NCBI RefSeq assembly: GCF_002259745.1
Contig: NZ_MWWW01000013.1
Location: 62,001-126,000 of the forward strand
Direction of reading: 5' to 3'
Length of the DNA stretch: 64,000 nucleotides
Origin: Bifidobacterium myosotis
Lineage (GTDB): Bacteria; Actinomycetota; Actinomycetes; Actinomycetales; Bifidobacteriaceae
Under the pieces are notes generated by a model, which worked only from the letters and a program-made list of their open reading frames with translations, did not search any database and was not told the DNA's origin. The translations under genes and the position numbers were made by a program. Shown piece by piece: positions 25,927 through 35,419 of this stretch. Position 1 is the stretch's first letter; each line of letters begins with the position of its first letter.

Positions 25927-27249
25927 TCACTGCTTCAACGTCGCGTCAACGCTGGCGAGCACCTTGCTCATCAGGTCGGCGGCCACGGCCTTGCCCTGAT
26001 ACTGGGTGACCACCGACACCGCGGCCTTATGCCCGTTGGCCTCGACGATGGCGAAATAGTTCCAGGTGTCCTGAATGCCCTGGCCGCGATGGGCGTGGAC
26101 GGTCATGCCGGCCGGAATCACGACGCCTTCGGCAGCGATGTCCACGTTCATGAGCGATGCGCCGCCCTTGGCGTCCACCGAGGCGAGCATCAGGGCCGCG
26201 TCCCTCGAGGAGCTGTAGTTCTCATAGCCGCTGTTGCTGGCGGCCACGTCGCCGTAGTTACGCGAGAAGCTGGTGCCGCTGTAGCCGTGGGAGGAGGACC
26301 ATGCATTGACGGCATCCCAGCCGCCGAGCGCCGCGGCCACATTGTTGCCCGAAGCGTTGTCCATCGTGCCCATCATCGTGGCTGCCTGCGCCTTGGCGTC
26401 GTCGTTGCCGCTGTCCATCGCGGCGAGGTACACCGGCAGATACAGACCGGCGGCCACGAACTGCTTGCCGGACTGCGAGGTGGTGGCGATCACCGCGTCC
26501 GAGGAGGACTTGGCCTTGGCGCTTTCGTCGTTGATCACCATCGCGGAGACGGCCACGTCCGACGAAGAGTACTGATCGGCGATCGCCGACAGCTGGCTTG
26601 ACGTGATGACCGGGCCGGTCTCCTCCGGCTGCGAGTCGGTCTTCGAGGCGTCCGACTCGTCCTTGTCCTTGTCCGTATCCTTGTCCGATTCATCCGCCGA
26701 GGACTTCTTGTCCTTGTCGGCCGTGTCATCCGAGGCACTCTCGTCTTTCTCGCCGCTGGAGGCGGTCTGCGACGTGGACGCGCCCGGCTGCCCGCCCCAC
26801 AACCCCATGGTATGGGTCACGAACAGTCCGATGACCAGCGCCGTCGCGCAGATTAGTGCGATCAACGTGACGATGATGGCCGTGGAACGCTTGTTGGAGG
26901 AGGTTTGTGCCGGGGAAACACCAGACTGGACCGCCATCACTCCCGTAGGCGCCGGCACGGTGGGTGCGGTGGACGATGTGATGGGCGCGTTCATGGCGGG
27001 CAGCTGCCCCGCGCCGGCCAACGGAGGCATTGGCACGACGGGTGTCTGACCGGCATTCGGCATCTGTCCGGCCGCCACGGCGTCCGACGGGAGTCCCGGG
27101 GCTCCCGAAGCCGTCTGCGCGGGGTCCACCAGTGTGTGGTCAGCTCCCGCACCGGCCGACGCAGCGGGATGTTCCAGCGGCGTACCGCACTGCGTGCAGA
27201 ACGCATCGTCATCATTGTTGGCAAAGCCGCATTCGGTGCAATACACCAT
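25927..27249 (-). CDS. Zinc-ribbon membrane protein with degenerate beta-lactamase fold
   Basis: A 440-residue protein. A zinc ribbon (C4, C7, C18, C21) heads a cytoplasmic Pro/Ala-rich stretch. A transmembrane helix lies near 125-150, then an acidic Asp/Ser/Lys-rich linker. The C-terminal 240 residues look like the beta-lactamase fold (GGWDAVNAW, FSRNYGDVAASNSGYENYSSSRDAALML). But the SxxK serine/lysine pair is lost (GLYLPVY), the SDN region reads DNASGNN, and KTG is replaced by HRGQG. It is likely non-catalytic. The ATG at 27249 follows AAGGGG. It forms an operon with the apparently active relative just downstream, perhaps as a sensor or scaffold. Confidence 0.7.
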   Translation of the reverse strand: MVYCTECGFANNDDDAFCTQCGTPLEHPAASAGAGADHTLVDPAQTASGAPGLPSDAVAAGQMPNAGQTPVVPMPPLAGAGQLPAMNAPITSSTAPTVPAPTGVMAVQSGVSPAQTSSNKRSTAIIVTLIALICATALVIGLFVTHTMGLWGGQPGASTSQTASSGEKDESASDDTADKDKKSSADESDKDTDKDKDESDASKTDSQPEETGPVITSSQLSAIADQYSSSDVAVSAMVINDESAKAKSSSDAVIATTSQSGKQFVAAGLYLPVYLAAMDSGNDDAKAQAATMMGTMDNASGNNVAAALGGWDAVNAWSSSHGYSGTSFSRNYGDVAASNSGYENYSSSRDAALMLASVDAKGGASLMNVDIAAEGVVIPAGMTVHAHRGQGIQDTWNYFAIVEANGHKAAVSVVTQYQGKAVAADLMSKVLASVDATLKQ

Positions 27250-27354
27250 GGCCCGACCCCTTGATTCTCTTCGGCATTCATTCTCGGATTCCATCGTATC
27301 GCCATCTCCGGGTGATAGTGTTCACATGACTTGCGTATTGACAAGTCGCGAAGT

Positions 27355-27366
27355 TACGTTAACGTA
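27355..27366. promoter_or_regulatory. 12-bp perfect palindrome in hemolysin III promoter region
   Basis: TACGTTAACGTA is its own reverse complement. It lies 11 bp after a TTGACA (27338-27343), between the divergent zinc-ribbon and hemolysin III genes. It is a candidate operator; the binding protein is unknown. Confidence 0.4.
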
Positions 27367-27415
27367 GGTTACGGCAGCGTAAGGAATGGATATCAGTCCT
27401 GGAATGGGGGCAATC

Positions 27416-28396
27416 ATGGCATCAGCGACCGATGACAGCCAGCACGCTCAAGCCGTCACGTCGAATCGGGAGGGGGACGGCACCGGCGATGGCGACACGT
27501 TCCGCCCCGCCGCCGCAAAGCCCAATCCAGAGGTGGAGGCCAAACGACAGGCGGCCATCAAGGCCCGTGAGCAGGCCCTGCAGGCCAAGGCCGACGCAAT
27601 CCGCGCCAAAGGCCAGTTCAAGGCCGAGGCCATCCGGGCCAAGGCCGAGGAGAAGGCACGCCGCGTGCTGGCGAAGTCGGAGAACCACGCGCTGAAGGTC
27701 GAGGGCATCGCCCCGGCCGAAGTGGAGCGCAAGATTCGTCTCGATGTGCATGGACGTCCGAAGCCGGCGATGCGCGGCTGGATTCACGCGGTGGCGGCCC
27801 CGCTGTCGTTGGCGGCCGGCATCGTGCTCATCTGTCTGGCGCAGGGCGCCGGCCTCAAATGGGCGTGCGCGGTGTTCATGACCGCATCGCTGGTGCTCTT
27901 CACCAATTCGGCCTGCTACCATCTGGGCGACTGGAGCCCACGGGTGACCGACGTGCTGCGGCGCATCGACCATGTGAACATCTTCCTGCTCATCGCCGGC
28001 ACGTACACGCCGGTCTCGTTCGCATTGGAACCATTCTGGCGCAATTTCATCATCATCTCGATGTGGGCGTGCACGTTGGTGGCGCTGGTGATCCATGTGA
28101 TCTGGATCAATGCGCCACGCTGGCTGTACACCGTCGTGTACATCGTCTTCGGCATCTACGGACTGGCGTTCATGATGCTGTTCTGGAAGTCGCCGTATGC
28201 CGGCCCTGCCGTGGTGGTGCTGCTATGCTCCGGAGGCGCATGCTACATCCTCGGCGCCATCGTCTACGCGCTGCGCAAGCCGGACCCCTGGCCGCGAGTG
28301 TTCGGATTCCATGAGATCTTCCACTGTGGCACCGTCGCGGGTTACGCCTGCCATATGGTCGCCATCTACATGGTGATCGTCGCGTTGTGGAGCTGA
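27416..28396 (+). CDS. Hemolysin III family (TrhA/PAQR-like) membrane protein
   Basis: About 326 residues. The C-terminal 210 hold seven hydrophobic helices of the PAQR/hemolysin III family, with NSACYHLGDW (His/Ser), the RIDHVNIF helix (Asp/His) and the final FHEIFHCGT (His) supplying the conserved metal-ligand set. The N-terminal ~110 residues are a charged, Ala/Lys/Glu-rich coiled-coil extension that is not part of the core family. Bacterial members influence membrane lipid homeostasis; the haemolysin name is historical. GGGGG precedes the ATG at 27416; starts at 27386 and 27404 are possible. Confidence 0.85.
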   Translation: MASATDDSQHAQAVTSNREGDGTGDGDTFRPAAAKPNPEVEAKRQAAIKAREQALQAKADAIRAKGQFKAEAIRAKAEEKARRVLAKSENHALKVEGIAPAEVERKIRLDVHGRPKPAMRGWIHAVAAPLSLAAGIVLICLAQGAGLKWACAVFMTASLVLFTNSACYHLGDWSPRVTDVLRRIDHVNIFLLIAGTYTPVSFALEPFWRNFIIISMWACTLVALVIHVIWINAPRWLYTVVYIVFGIYGLAFMMLFWKSPYAGPAVVVLLCSGGACYILGAIVYALRKPDPWPRVFGFHEIFHCGTVAGYACHMVAIYMVIVALWS

Positions 28397-28544
28397 TTTG
28401 CGTTCCCTTGCGAAAACCGACCGCAAGGAGCCAACACCCTGTGTCAGAAGGGCCGCTGCGCTGCAACTCCCCCGTCAAGGACGGCTGATCCGCAAAGCGG
28501 AACTGAAGGAGCAGTCGATTCGTCGTATTCCTTTGAGGATGACG

Positions 28545-28631
28545 CCGGGAGGTCGTGGGGCGTGAGACCCGACACGCTCAAGGCCGCTCGGCCAAGCCTA
28601 CGGTCGGGGCTCGCACCCCACAACCTCCCGG
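28545..28631. repeat. Long inverted repeat with shared inner core
   Basis: Arms 28545-28566 and 28610-28631 pair over 22 positions with three transition mismatches. The inner core 28570-28606 is nearly identical to the core of the palindrome at 218-300, but the outer arms are unrelated to those arms. It is part of the 28397-28947 gap, in which I see no gene. Confidence 0.8.
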
Positions 28632-28710
28632 CTACCCATTGCGTTCGATGGCGTGCTCGTCGCCATCGAAACCGTACACGAAACCGTGCGAAGCGATATC
28701 AGCGAAAGCA

Positions 28711-28828
28711 AAACGGGACGAAACGTAAGTTTCAATCGGCATTCAGTTACGTTTCGTCCCACATTACGTATGAAAAACGGGACGAAACGTAAGTCAGCGT
28801 CATCTGAAACTTACGTTTCGTCCCGTTA
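28711..28828. repeat. Palindrome cluster, core GGGACGAAACGTAA (copy 1)
   Basis: Four copies of the core alternate in orientation: 28712-28730 (+), 28746-28760 (-), 28776-28794 (+), 28808-28827 (-). They form two consecutive hairpins. The same two-hairpin unit recurs at 56054-56174. Confidence 0.85.
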
Positions 28829-28947
28829 GGACAGCATGTCATGCCGTGCGATGCCGGACGTGATGCCGAATCAAGCCACAATCCAGACCAGAGGCTCAGG
28901 TCAGCGGCCCGGAGGGCAAATCCAGTGAATCCGACGGCTCAGACAGC

Positions 28948-29427
28948 TCAGGCCAGCGGCTTGGCGGCCTTGACGGTCACGGACAGCTCACGGCCGTTCG
29001 GAGCCTTGTAGGAGACCACGTCACCCACCTTGGCGCCCTGAATGGCCTGGCCGATCGGCGAATCCGGGGTCATGATGTCGTAATCGGTGCCGGCCACGAT
29101 GTCGCGGGATCCGAGCACGTAGGTCATCTCGTTGCCGTTGAGCTCGATGGTCACGACGGAACCGTTGCCCACAGTGCCTTCCGGCGCGTTCTCGATGATC
29201 TTGGAGTCGCGCAGCTTGACGGTGAGCTCGACGATGCGGCCCTCGTTCTTGCTCTGGGCCTCACGGGCCGCCTGATAGCCGCCGTTCTCGGACAGATCGC
29301 CTTCGGCGCGGGCCACGGCGATCTTATGCGCGATCTCCTCACGCAGCTCGCCTTCGCGGTAGGCCAGCTCCTCCTTCATCTTGTTGTACGCTTCCTGCGT
29401 GAGCAGGTAGACCTTATCCTCTGCCAT
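28948..29427 (-). CDS. greA: Transcription elongation factor GreA
   Basis: A 159-residue factor that rescues backtracked RNA polymerase by stimulating transcript cleavage. The N-terminal coiled coil (about 1-75) carries the tip acids in ARAEGDLSENGGY. The C-terminal FKBP-like domain includes GSRDIVAGTDYD and PIGQAIQGAKVGD. Length is standard. AAGGGACGATT precedes the ATG. Confidence 0.96.
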   Translation of the reverse strand: MAEDKVYLLTQEAYNKMKEELAYREGELREEIAHKIAVARAEGDLSENGGYQAAREAQSKNEGRIVELTVKLRDSKIIENAPEGTVGNGSVVTIELNGNEMTYVLGSRDIVAGTDYDIMTPDSPIGQAIQGAKVGDVVSYKAPNGRELSVTVKAAKPLA

Positions 29428-29492
29428 AATCGTCCCTTCCGTATCTGTTACGTATGTGGATTGTTCTTCGTATGCAAGCGCATATACGACAA

Positions 29493-29516
29493 AACGCCGG
29501 ATTCAACCCCGGCGTT
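29493..29516 (-). terminator. Hairpin terminator after FKBP gene
   Basis: AACGCCGG and CCGGCGTT form an 8-bp stem with an 8-nt loop. On the minus strand it is followed by TTGTCG, giving a short T-run with the stem end. It ends the FKBP transcript before greA. Confidence 0.7.
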
Positions 29517-29541
29517 CGTCTGCTGTATCGCTGATCGGCGA

Positions 29542-29949
29542 TCAGCGCGTGGAAATGATGTCGATGACGAACACCAGCGTGTCGCCGCCGCCGATGCCGG
29601 CCTGCGGAACGCCGCGGGAGCCATAGCCGTACTCCGGCGGGATGGAGACCACGAGACGGGAGCCCACGTTGTGGCCCGGCACGGTCTGGTCCCAACCCTT
29701 GATGACCTGGCCCACGCCAATGCCGAAGCTGGCCGGCTGGTGACGCTCAAAGCTGGAATCGAAGGCCTTGTCCTTGCCCCACACCACGCCGTGATAGTTC
29801 ACGGTCACGGTGTCGCCGCGACGCACCATCGGGCCGTCGCCCTCGGTCAGTTCGACGGCTTTCAGACCTTTCGGGGCCTCTTCGGCCGGGAACTCGATGA
29901 CCGGCGTGGAACCGAATTCGGCGTTTACCTTGGGCATCTGATCTGCCAT
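29542..29949 (-). CDS. FKBP-type peptidyl-prolyl cis-trans isomerase
   Basis: A 135-residue single-domain FKBP with no signal peptide. Family blocks VTVNYHGVVW, FDSSFERHQPASFGIG, VIKGWDQTVPG and IPPEYGYGSRG are present. It should assist cytosolic protein folding. The ATG at 29949 follows AAAGGAGG, so the seven upstream in-frame residues are not translated. Confidence 0.93.
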   Translation of the reverse strand: MADQMPKVNAEFGSTPVIEFPAEEAPKGLKAVELTEGDGPMVRRGDTVTVNYHGVVWGKDKAFDSSFERHQPASFGIGVGQVIKGWDQTVPGHNVGSRLVVSIPPEYGYGSRGVPQAGIGGGDTLVFVIDIISTR

Positions 29950-30039
29950 TGGTCCTCCTTTACGACACAATGCGCCCTACAATAGCACTTCCGTACGATT
30001 GTCTCGACCCCTTCGCCGTGAGCGACACGCCGCTCTCTC

Positions 30040-30633
30040 CTACTTCGACGCGGGCAGCTGTCCGAACATCATGAACAACACCGCCGCGCCGAGCACCGCC
30101 AGCACTATCTGCACCACGAGCAACGCGATGGCAACGCCCTTGCGCGTGGCAAGTTTGGGCGCGTACGCCTGGGCGAGCAGGAAGGCGATGAAACCGAACA
30201 CGGCGTAGTTGGCGGTCAGCGCCAGCATGTCCGAGTTGGCGAGCACCACACCGTTAACGGCGCTGTCGAGGGAGTTCATCGTGGTGCCCATCACGAACAG
30301 CCCCCAGATGGCGTATCCGATGAGGCCCACCACCGCATAGGCCCACGGCTTGAATTTGTCGGCCATGCGGTTGGTGAATGATTCGGCGCACCACAGCAGG
30401 GCGAATCCGACGATGTAGGAGAACGCCACGGCAACCAGCACGGTCACCGTCATCCACGGGACCAGCGCGACCACGGGAGCGCCGGTTTCGGGGTCGCCGA
30501 TCATCGACAGGTAGAACCCGGAACATGCGATGGCCCCTACGGTCAGCGCAGTGCCGATGATGACGGCCTGCGCGAGCATGGTGGGCAGGGCGCCCTGTTC
30601 GACTCGTTCGACTTCGGTCCAGCGTGACGCCAT
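30040..30633 (-). CDS. Membrane protein of unknown function
   Basis: A 197-residue protein with five or six hydrophobic helices (about 18-42, 57-82, 95-118, 135-157, 168-190). I do not recognise a named family. GAGGCATTGTC precedes the ATG. It is a single gene beside tRNA-Leu. The fold and lack of polar catalytic residues suggest a small structural or transport membrane protein, but no function can be assigned. Confidence 0.7.
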   Translation of the reverse strand: MASRWTEVERVEQGALPTMLAQAVIIGTALTVGAIACSGFYLSMIGDPETGAPVVALVPWMTVTVLVAVAFSYIVGFALLWCAESFTNRMADKFKPWAYAVVGLIGYAIWGLFVMGTTMNSLDSAVNGVVLANSDMLALTANYAVFGFIAFLLAQAYAPKLATRKGVAIALLVVQIVLAVLGAAVLFMMFGQLPASK

Positions 30634-30983
30634 GACAATGCCTCGTTTCGGATTACTGATCTATGTTGACGATCTCGTTCAATGCGACGAACCATAGGGT
30701 AACGGGCATTTGTTTCGGGAAAAGCCGGAGTCCGCCCTCGGCAAACCGCCTTCGTCGTCTTCGTCCTGAGGCCCAATGTTCACATCCGATGGCATGTGGG
30801 CATCATGTGGGCACACTTTGAGCGTATTCTGCGCCCGTTGCGCCCATTATTGCGAGGAATCACATATTGTTCCGTGATCGTTCACGGTGGTTATCCGCTA
30901 TGGATTGCCGTGAAACGGCGGCGGAAAGGCCCAGAAGCCCTGCCCTGCAAGACGTTCGGCCTTATGCCGTCATTCGCCGTACG
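30634..30983. other. Intergenic region between membrane protein gene and tRNA
   Basis: I see no gene. It contains CATGTGGGCA twice (about 30792 and 30803) and the palindrome CCGTGATCGTTCACGG at 30872-30887, a candidate operator of unknown target. Confidence 0.45.
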
Positions 30984-31063
30984 TGCCTCCAGCGGGACTC
31001 GAACCCGCAAGCCGAAGCGATCGATTTTAAGTCGACTGCGTATACCGATTTCGCCATGGAGGC
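30984..31063 (-). tRNA. tRNA-Leu (anticodon UAA)
   Basis: On the minus strand a 7-bp acceptor stem GCCTCCA/TGGAGGC encloses a D-arm (GCGAAATCGGTATACGC), an anticodon stem-loop with loop CTTAAAA (anticodon TAA), an 11-nt variable arm and a T-arm (GCGGGTTCGAGTCCCGC). Discriminator base A. The 80-nt length and variable arm fit a class II leucine tRNA reading UUA. Confidence 0.93.
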
Positions 31064-31119
31064 GTCGGACCGGGCAGCAAACCGCAGTCCAACCGTATCA
31101 TTGTACGCCATACGCGCGG

Positions 31120-32118
31120 CTAGCGCGCAAGCAGGCGACGGCCGTAGTCGAGGACGATGCCGTCGAGCAGGCCGTGTTCGCTGGCCACGTAGGAGTCGAT
31201 CGGCTCACCATGATCGGCCGCCGCCGCACTCACCTTGGCGAGCACACGGCTCCACACCACGGCGCCGCCGCCGACCACGTCGATACGGCCGGGATGGATG
31301 GTCTTGTACTCGCGGCGCTCGGCGCGGGTCATCCTCAGGAACCGGTCGTCCACGGCGTAGGCGTCCTCAAGGCTCATCCGACGGCCGTCCACCAGCGTGT
31401 GGTCGTATTCCTTGAGCCCCATCGCCAACGCGGTCATGGTGGTCACCGTGCCGGACACGCCGATGATCGTACGCGCCTTGCCAGCGTCCACATACCGGAA
31501 CGCCTCGTCGATGTGCTCGTCGATGTCGGCGATGGCCTCGTCGATCTCGGCCTGCGTGGGCGGGTCTGTCCTCAGATGGCGTTCGGTCATGCGCACCGAT
31601 CCGATGTTCATTGAGAACGCGCCCTGCACTTGTGTGGTGGGAGCGGTCACGCCGTCGCCGCCGATGACGAGCTCGGTGGAGCCGCCGCCCAGATCGACCA
31701 CGAGATACGGGGGCCTGAGATCGTCGCGGCTCACCACGGACGTGGCGCCAAGGAAGCTCAGATCGGCCTCCTCGGTGCCGGGGATCACCTCGGGGCGCAC
31801 GCCGAGGATGGATTCGATGCCGTCCTCGAACTCCTCGCGGTTCTCGGCGTCGCGTGTGGCGGAGGTGGCCACGAACCGCAGGCCGTCCACCGGATGTTCG
31901 GCGAGCACGCCTGCGAATTCGCGCGCGGCCGTGTATGCGCGCTCAAGCGCCTCATCGGCGAAACGGTGCGTTTTGTCCACGTCCTGACCGAGGCGGATCA
32001 CGCGCAGGATGCGCGGCACCACCTCGTGCATGCCGTCCTTGTTGACGCGCACGATCTTCAGTCTGATCGAATTGGTGCCGCAGTCGATGCCGGCCACGGT
32101 GACGCAGTCCTTGCTCAT
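31120..32118 (-). CDS. Ppx/GppA family exopolyphosphatase
   Basis: A 332-residue phosphatase of the actin/hsp70-like ATPase fold. It has GIDCGTNSIRL at the phosphate-1 loop, FVATSATRDAEN, VVDLGGGSTEL at about 140-150 and GVSGTVTT. It should hydrolyse polyphosphate or pppGpp. This short form lacks the C-terminal HD-like extension of E. coli Ppx. AGGGGGAGAAGCC precedes the ATG. It lies downstream of DUF501 and ftsB, the usual actinobacterial order. Confidence 0.92.
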   Translation of the reverse strand: MSKDCVTVAGIDCGTNSIRLKIVRVNKDGMHEVVPRILRVIRLGQDVDKTHRFADEALERAYTAAREFAGVLAEHPVDGLRFVATSATRDAENREEFEDGIESILGVRPEVIPGTEEADLSFLGATSVVSRDDLRPPYLVVDLGGGSTELVIGGDGVTAPTTQVQGAFSMNIGSVRMTERHLRTDPPTQAEIDEAIADIDEHIDEAFRYVDAGKARTIIGVSGTVTTMTALAMGLKEYDHTLVDGRRMSLEDAYAVDDRFLRMTRAERREYKTIHPGRIDVVGGGAVVWSRVLAKVSAAAADHGEPIDSYVASEHGLLDGIVLDYGRRLLAR

Positions 32119-32286
32119 GGCTTCTCCCCCTTTGATTTCAGTGACTTTTCAGTGACTTATCGATGGTTTTCGATGGCTTATCGCCGGCTTGTCGCTGCCT
32201 TGAGCGGCTGGGAACTCGGCGGAAAGCCCGGGCCCGCCGCCGAACGGTGCCCACTCCTGTCCTGCGGGTTGGGTGCGGTGTCCGGC

Positions 32287-32862
32287 TCAGTCCTCAAGCG
32301 TACAGCGGCAGACGGCGGGGTCGAACTCGTCCTTGACCTTCGCCAGCACCATGTCGCCGATTGGGTTCGCCCCCGGCCCCATCACCAGAGACTGCGCGAG
32401 CAGGGCGTGCAGACACTTGACGCGCACGGGCATGCCGCCGGCGGAAGTGCCTTCGATATGCTCCTCGCTGTCGCCGAGACGCACGGCCAGCTCGTGGCGG
32501 AACGCCAGATACAACTCGTGGGCGCGACCGTAGGTGGCACGCAGATCCTCGTCGGCGGCGAGCATGTCGTTGTACTGCTGCATCACGCCGGCGGCCTCAA
32601 CATGGGAGGCGGCCTTGACGGCCTCGGGGCCGGTCAGGTAGCAGGTGGTGGGGAACGGAATGCCGCCGGGAAGCACCGGACGGGTGATCACGGCCAGCGG
32701 TCGTCCGCACACGCACCGGGCGCCGACGGCCACCATGCCGCGCGGGTATCGACCGAGCTGGCGCTGCACCAGTTCGATGTCGTGATCGCTCGCCGGCTCG
32801 GCGAGTACGGCGTCGATGAGAGACGCGGCCTTGGCGGTGATGTCGCTGCTGTCGGTGGTCAC
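32287..32862 (-). CDS. DUF501 domain protein
   Basis: A 191-residue cytosolic protein of the DUF501 family, whose activity is unknown. Conserved blocks include RYPRGMVAVGARCVCGRP, FPTTCYLTGPEAVKAAS and VKCLHALLAQSLVMGPGANPIGD. Cys residues in CVCG and CRC near the end may bind metal. GTG start after GGGAGG. It sits between ftsB and ppx as in many actinobacteria. Confidence 0.88.
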   Translation of the reverse strand: MTTDSSDITAKAASLIDAVLAEPASDHDIELVQRQLGRYPRGMVAVGARCVCGRPLAVITRPVLPGGIPFPTTCYLTGPEAVKAASHVEAAGVMQQYNDMLAADEDLRATYGRAHELYLAFRHELAVRLGDSEEHIEGTSAGGMPVRVKCLHALLAQSLVMGPGANPIGDMVLAKVKDEFDPAVCRCTLED

Positions 32863-32984
32863 GTTGGGGGTTCCTCCCTGATGGTCGAAGTTATGGTGAT
32901 GGTCGGGTGGTCGGGTATGGACGATGGGGCATCGTCGGTCGGTCGGCGGGCAGCCGTTCCGGTGCGGAATCGGGCGGGCGCGTC

Positions 32985-33620
32985 CTACTGGCCTGATTGG
33001 GCGGGCTGGTTCGTCTGATTCTGCTGGGCATCGCCGGACGCGGACGAACCGGTCTGTCCGGAATCAGCCTGTCCCGAATCGGACTTGGACGAATCAGCTT
33101 TGGACGAATCAGCGGATTGCGACCCGGAACCGGTATCGCCGGACGAATCCGCGGTGGAGCCGGACTTGGTGTCCGTCACCGGCTCATCGGCCTGTTTGAA
33201 GGCGTAGGCAAGCTCGCTATACCACGGCAGCACCTTCTTGTCCGATTCGCCGGACGAACCGGACGTCTCATCGTTCGCCTCGGTGCCGGTCACGGCCTCC
33301 GGATGCAGCACGCGGACCGCCTGCTCTCCGGGGAACACGAATCCCAGACGTTCACGCGCCTGGGCGGTGACATAGGCCTTGTCATTCCACCGTTTGATGT
33401 CGTTTTCCAAATCCTGCTTCTTGGCGACCAACGACGCCTCCTCGCGCTTGAGACCGTTGAGTTCGGCGAGGTTCAGTGCGTAGGTGTGGAACGTGGCGAC
33501 CAATTGTATGGTACCGAGCGCCACGATGAACAGCGAGACGAAAAAGGCGATCGGTCCCGCGCTGCCTTTTCTTCTGGGTTTCGACGTGCCGGTTTTGCCG
33601 GGCCGGGACTGCTTGCTCAT
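32985..33620 (-). CDS. FtsB/DivIC-like septum formation protein
   Basis: About 211 residues. A basic cytoplasmic N-terminus, one transmembrane helix (about 23-45), a coiled coil (about 50-80) and the YVTAQARERLGFVFPGE motif mark the FtsB/DivIC family of divisome proteins. The tail from about 110 on is a Ser/Asp/Gly/Gln-rich disordered region. The ATG at 33620 lies nine bases after the eno terminator stem and has no ribosome site; an earlier ATG at 33644 lies inside the stem. Translation from a leaderless mRNA is possible. Confidence 0.82.
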   Translation of the reverse strand: MSKQSRPGKTGTSKPRRKGSAGPIAFFVSLFIVALGTIQLVATFHTYALNLAELNGLKREEASLVAKKQDLENDIKRWNDKAYVTAQARERLGFVFPGEQAVRVLHPEAVTGTEANDETSGSSGESDKKVLPWYSELAYAFKQADEPVTDTKSGSTADSSGDTGSGSQSADSSKADSSKSDSGQADSGQTGSSASGDAQQNQTNQPAQSGQ

Positions 33621-33628
33621 GTCATACG

Positions 33629-33669
33629 AAAATACCCGTCGCATTCGACCGAACGGATGCGACGGGTAT
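33629..33669 (-). terminator. Terminator of eno (also touches the ftsB start)
   Basis: ATACCCGTCGCAT and ATGCGACGGGTAT form a perfect 13-bp stem (33632-33644 with 33657-33669) with a 12-nt loop. On the minus strand it runs into TATTTTCG. The same TATTTT is spaced like a -10 box for the ftsB ATG. Confidence 0.8.
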
Positions 33670-33718
33670 CGATGTTCACCGGAACGTCACGCCTTCACAG
33701 GCGTTTCCATCCCGTATG

Positions 33719-33733
33719 CCCCAGAAGCTGGGG
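33719..33733 (-). terminator. Small hairpin after eno
   Basis: CCCCAG and CTGGGG form a 6-bp stem with a 3-nt loop 8 bases after the eno stop. CACAGGC/GCCTGTG may extend it. There is no T-run. It may assist the stronger terminator downstream. Confidence 0.45.
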
Positions 33734-33740
33734 CCTGTGC

Positions 33741-35048
<1,308 letters not shown>

Positions 35049-35102
35049 TTAAAACGGTTGTGTATCTTAATGACAGTCCTAAGACTAGTGCGATTTGTGG
35101 AC

Positions 35103-35114
35103 GTTGTGAACAAC
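35103..35114. promoter_or_regulatory. GTTGTGAACAAC palindrome upstream of eno
   Basis: Five-base arms GTTGT/ACAAC around GA. It is the promoter-proximal member of three palindromic words in the eno upstream region. Confidence 0.35.
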
Positions 35115-35129
35115 ACGCCCAAAAAACAT

Positions 35130-35143
35130 TGTGAACGCTCACA
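35130..35143. promoter_or_regulatory. LacI-type operator-like site upstream of eno
   Basis: TGTGAACGCTCACA is a near-perfect palindrome with the central CG expected of LacI/CcpA-family operators. It lies about 90 bp before the enolase start. Global carbohydrate regulators of this family control glycolysis genes in bifidobacteria. Confidence 0.55.
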
Positions 35144-35152
35144 TTTCTCGTC

Positions 35153-35162
35153 GAGCGCTAAC
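35153..35162. promoter_or_regulatory. Second LacI-type half-palindrome upstream of eno
   Basis: GAGCGCTAAC has the AGCGCT core typical of LacI-family sites. It is 10 bp from TGTGAACGCTCACA on the far side from eno. Confidence 0.4.
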
Positions 35163-35419
35163 GGAATACTAACGGAAGCCTTATAGAACAAGGGATAAAC
35201 GACAAGTGAACCAATAGAGCCCGAGGACGGGCGTCCGGGCACCGCCGCGCATCAGAGCATGGTCATTCGACCATGTCGCCACCGCGCATCCGCGCGTTAT
35301 GCACCTCTGTCGCAAGTCCACGCGCACGTCCGTCAGAATCAAGTTCATCAGGAAGTTCATCAGGGACACGCCCATAACCGGCCCGTCCACCGGTTTCCTG
35401 CGAGTCATACCACGTTAAT

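Noticed and set aside
27416..28396. Haemolysin/virulence factor
   Set aside because: The hemolysin III name is historical; the sequence shows a PAQR-type membrane protein, not a secreted toxin.
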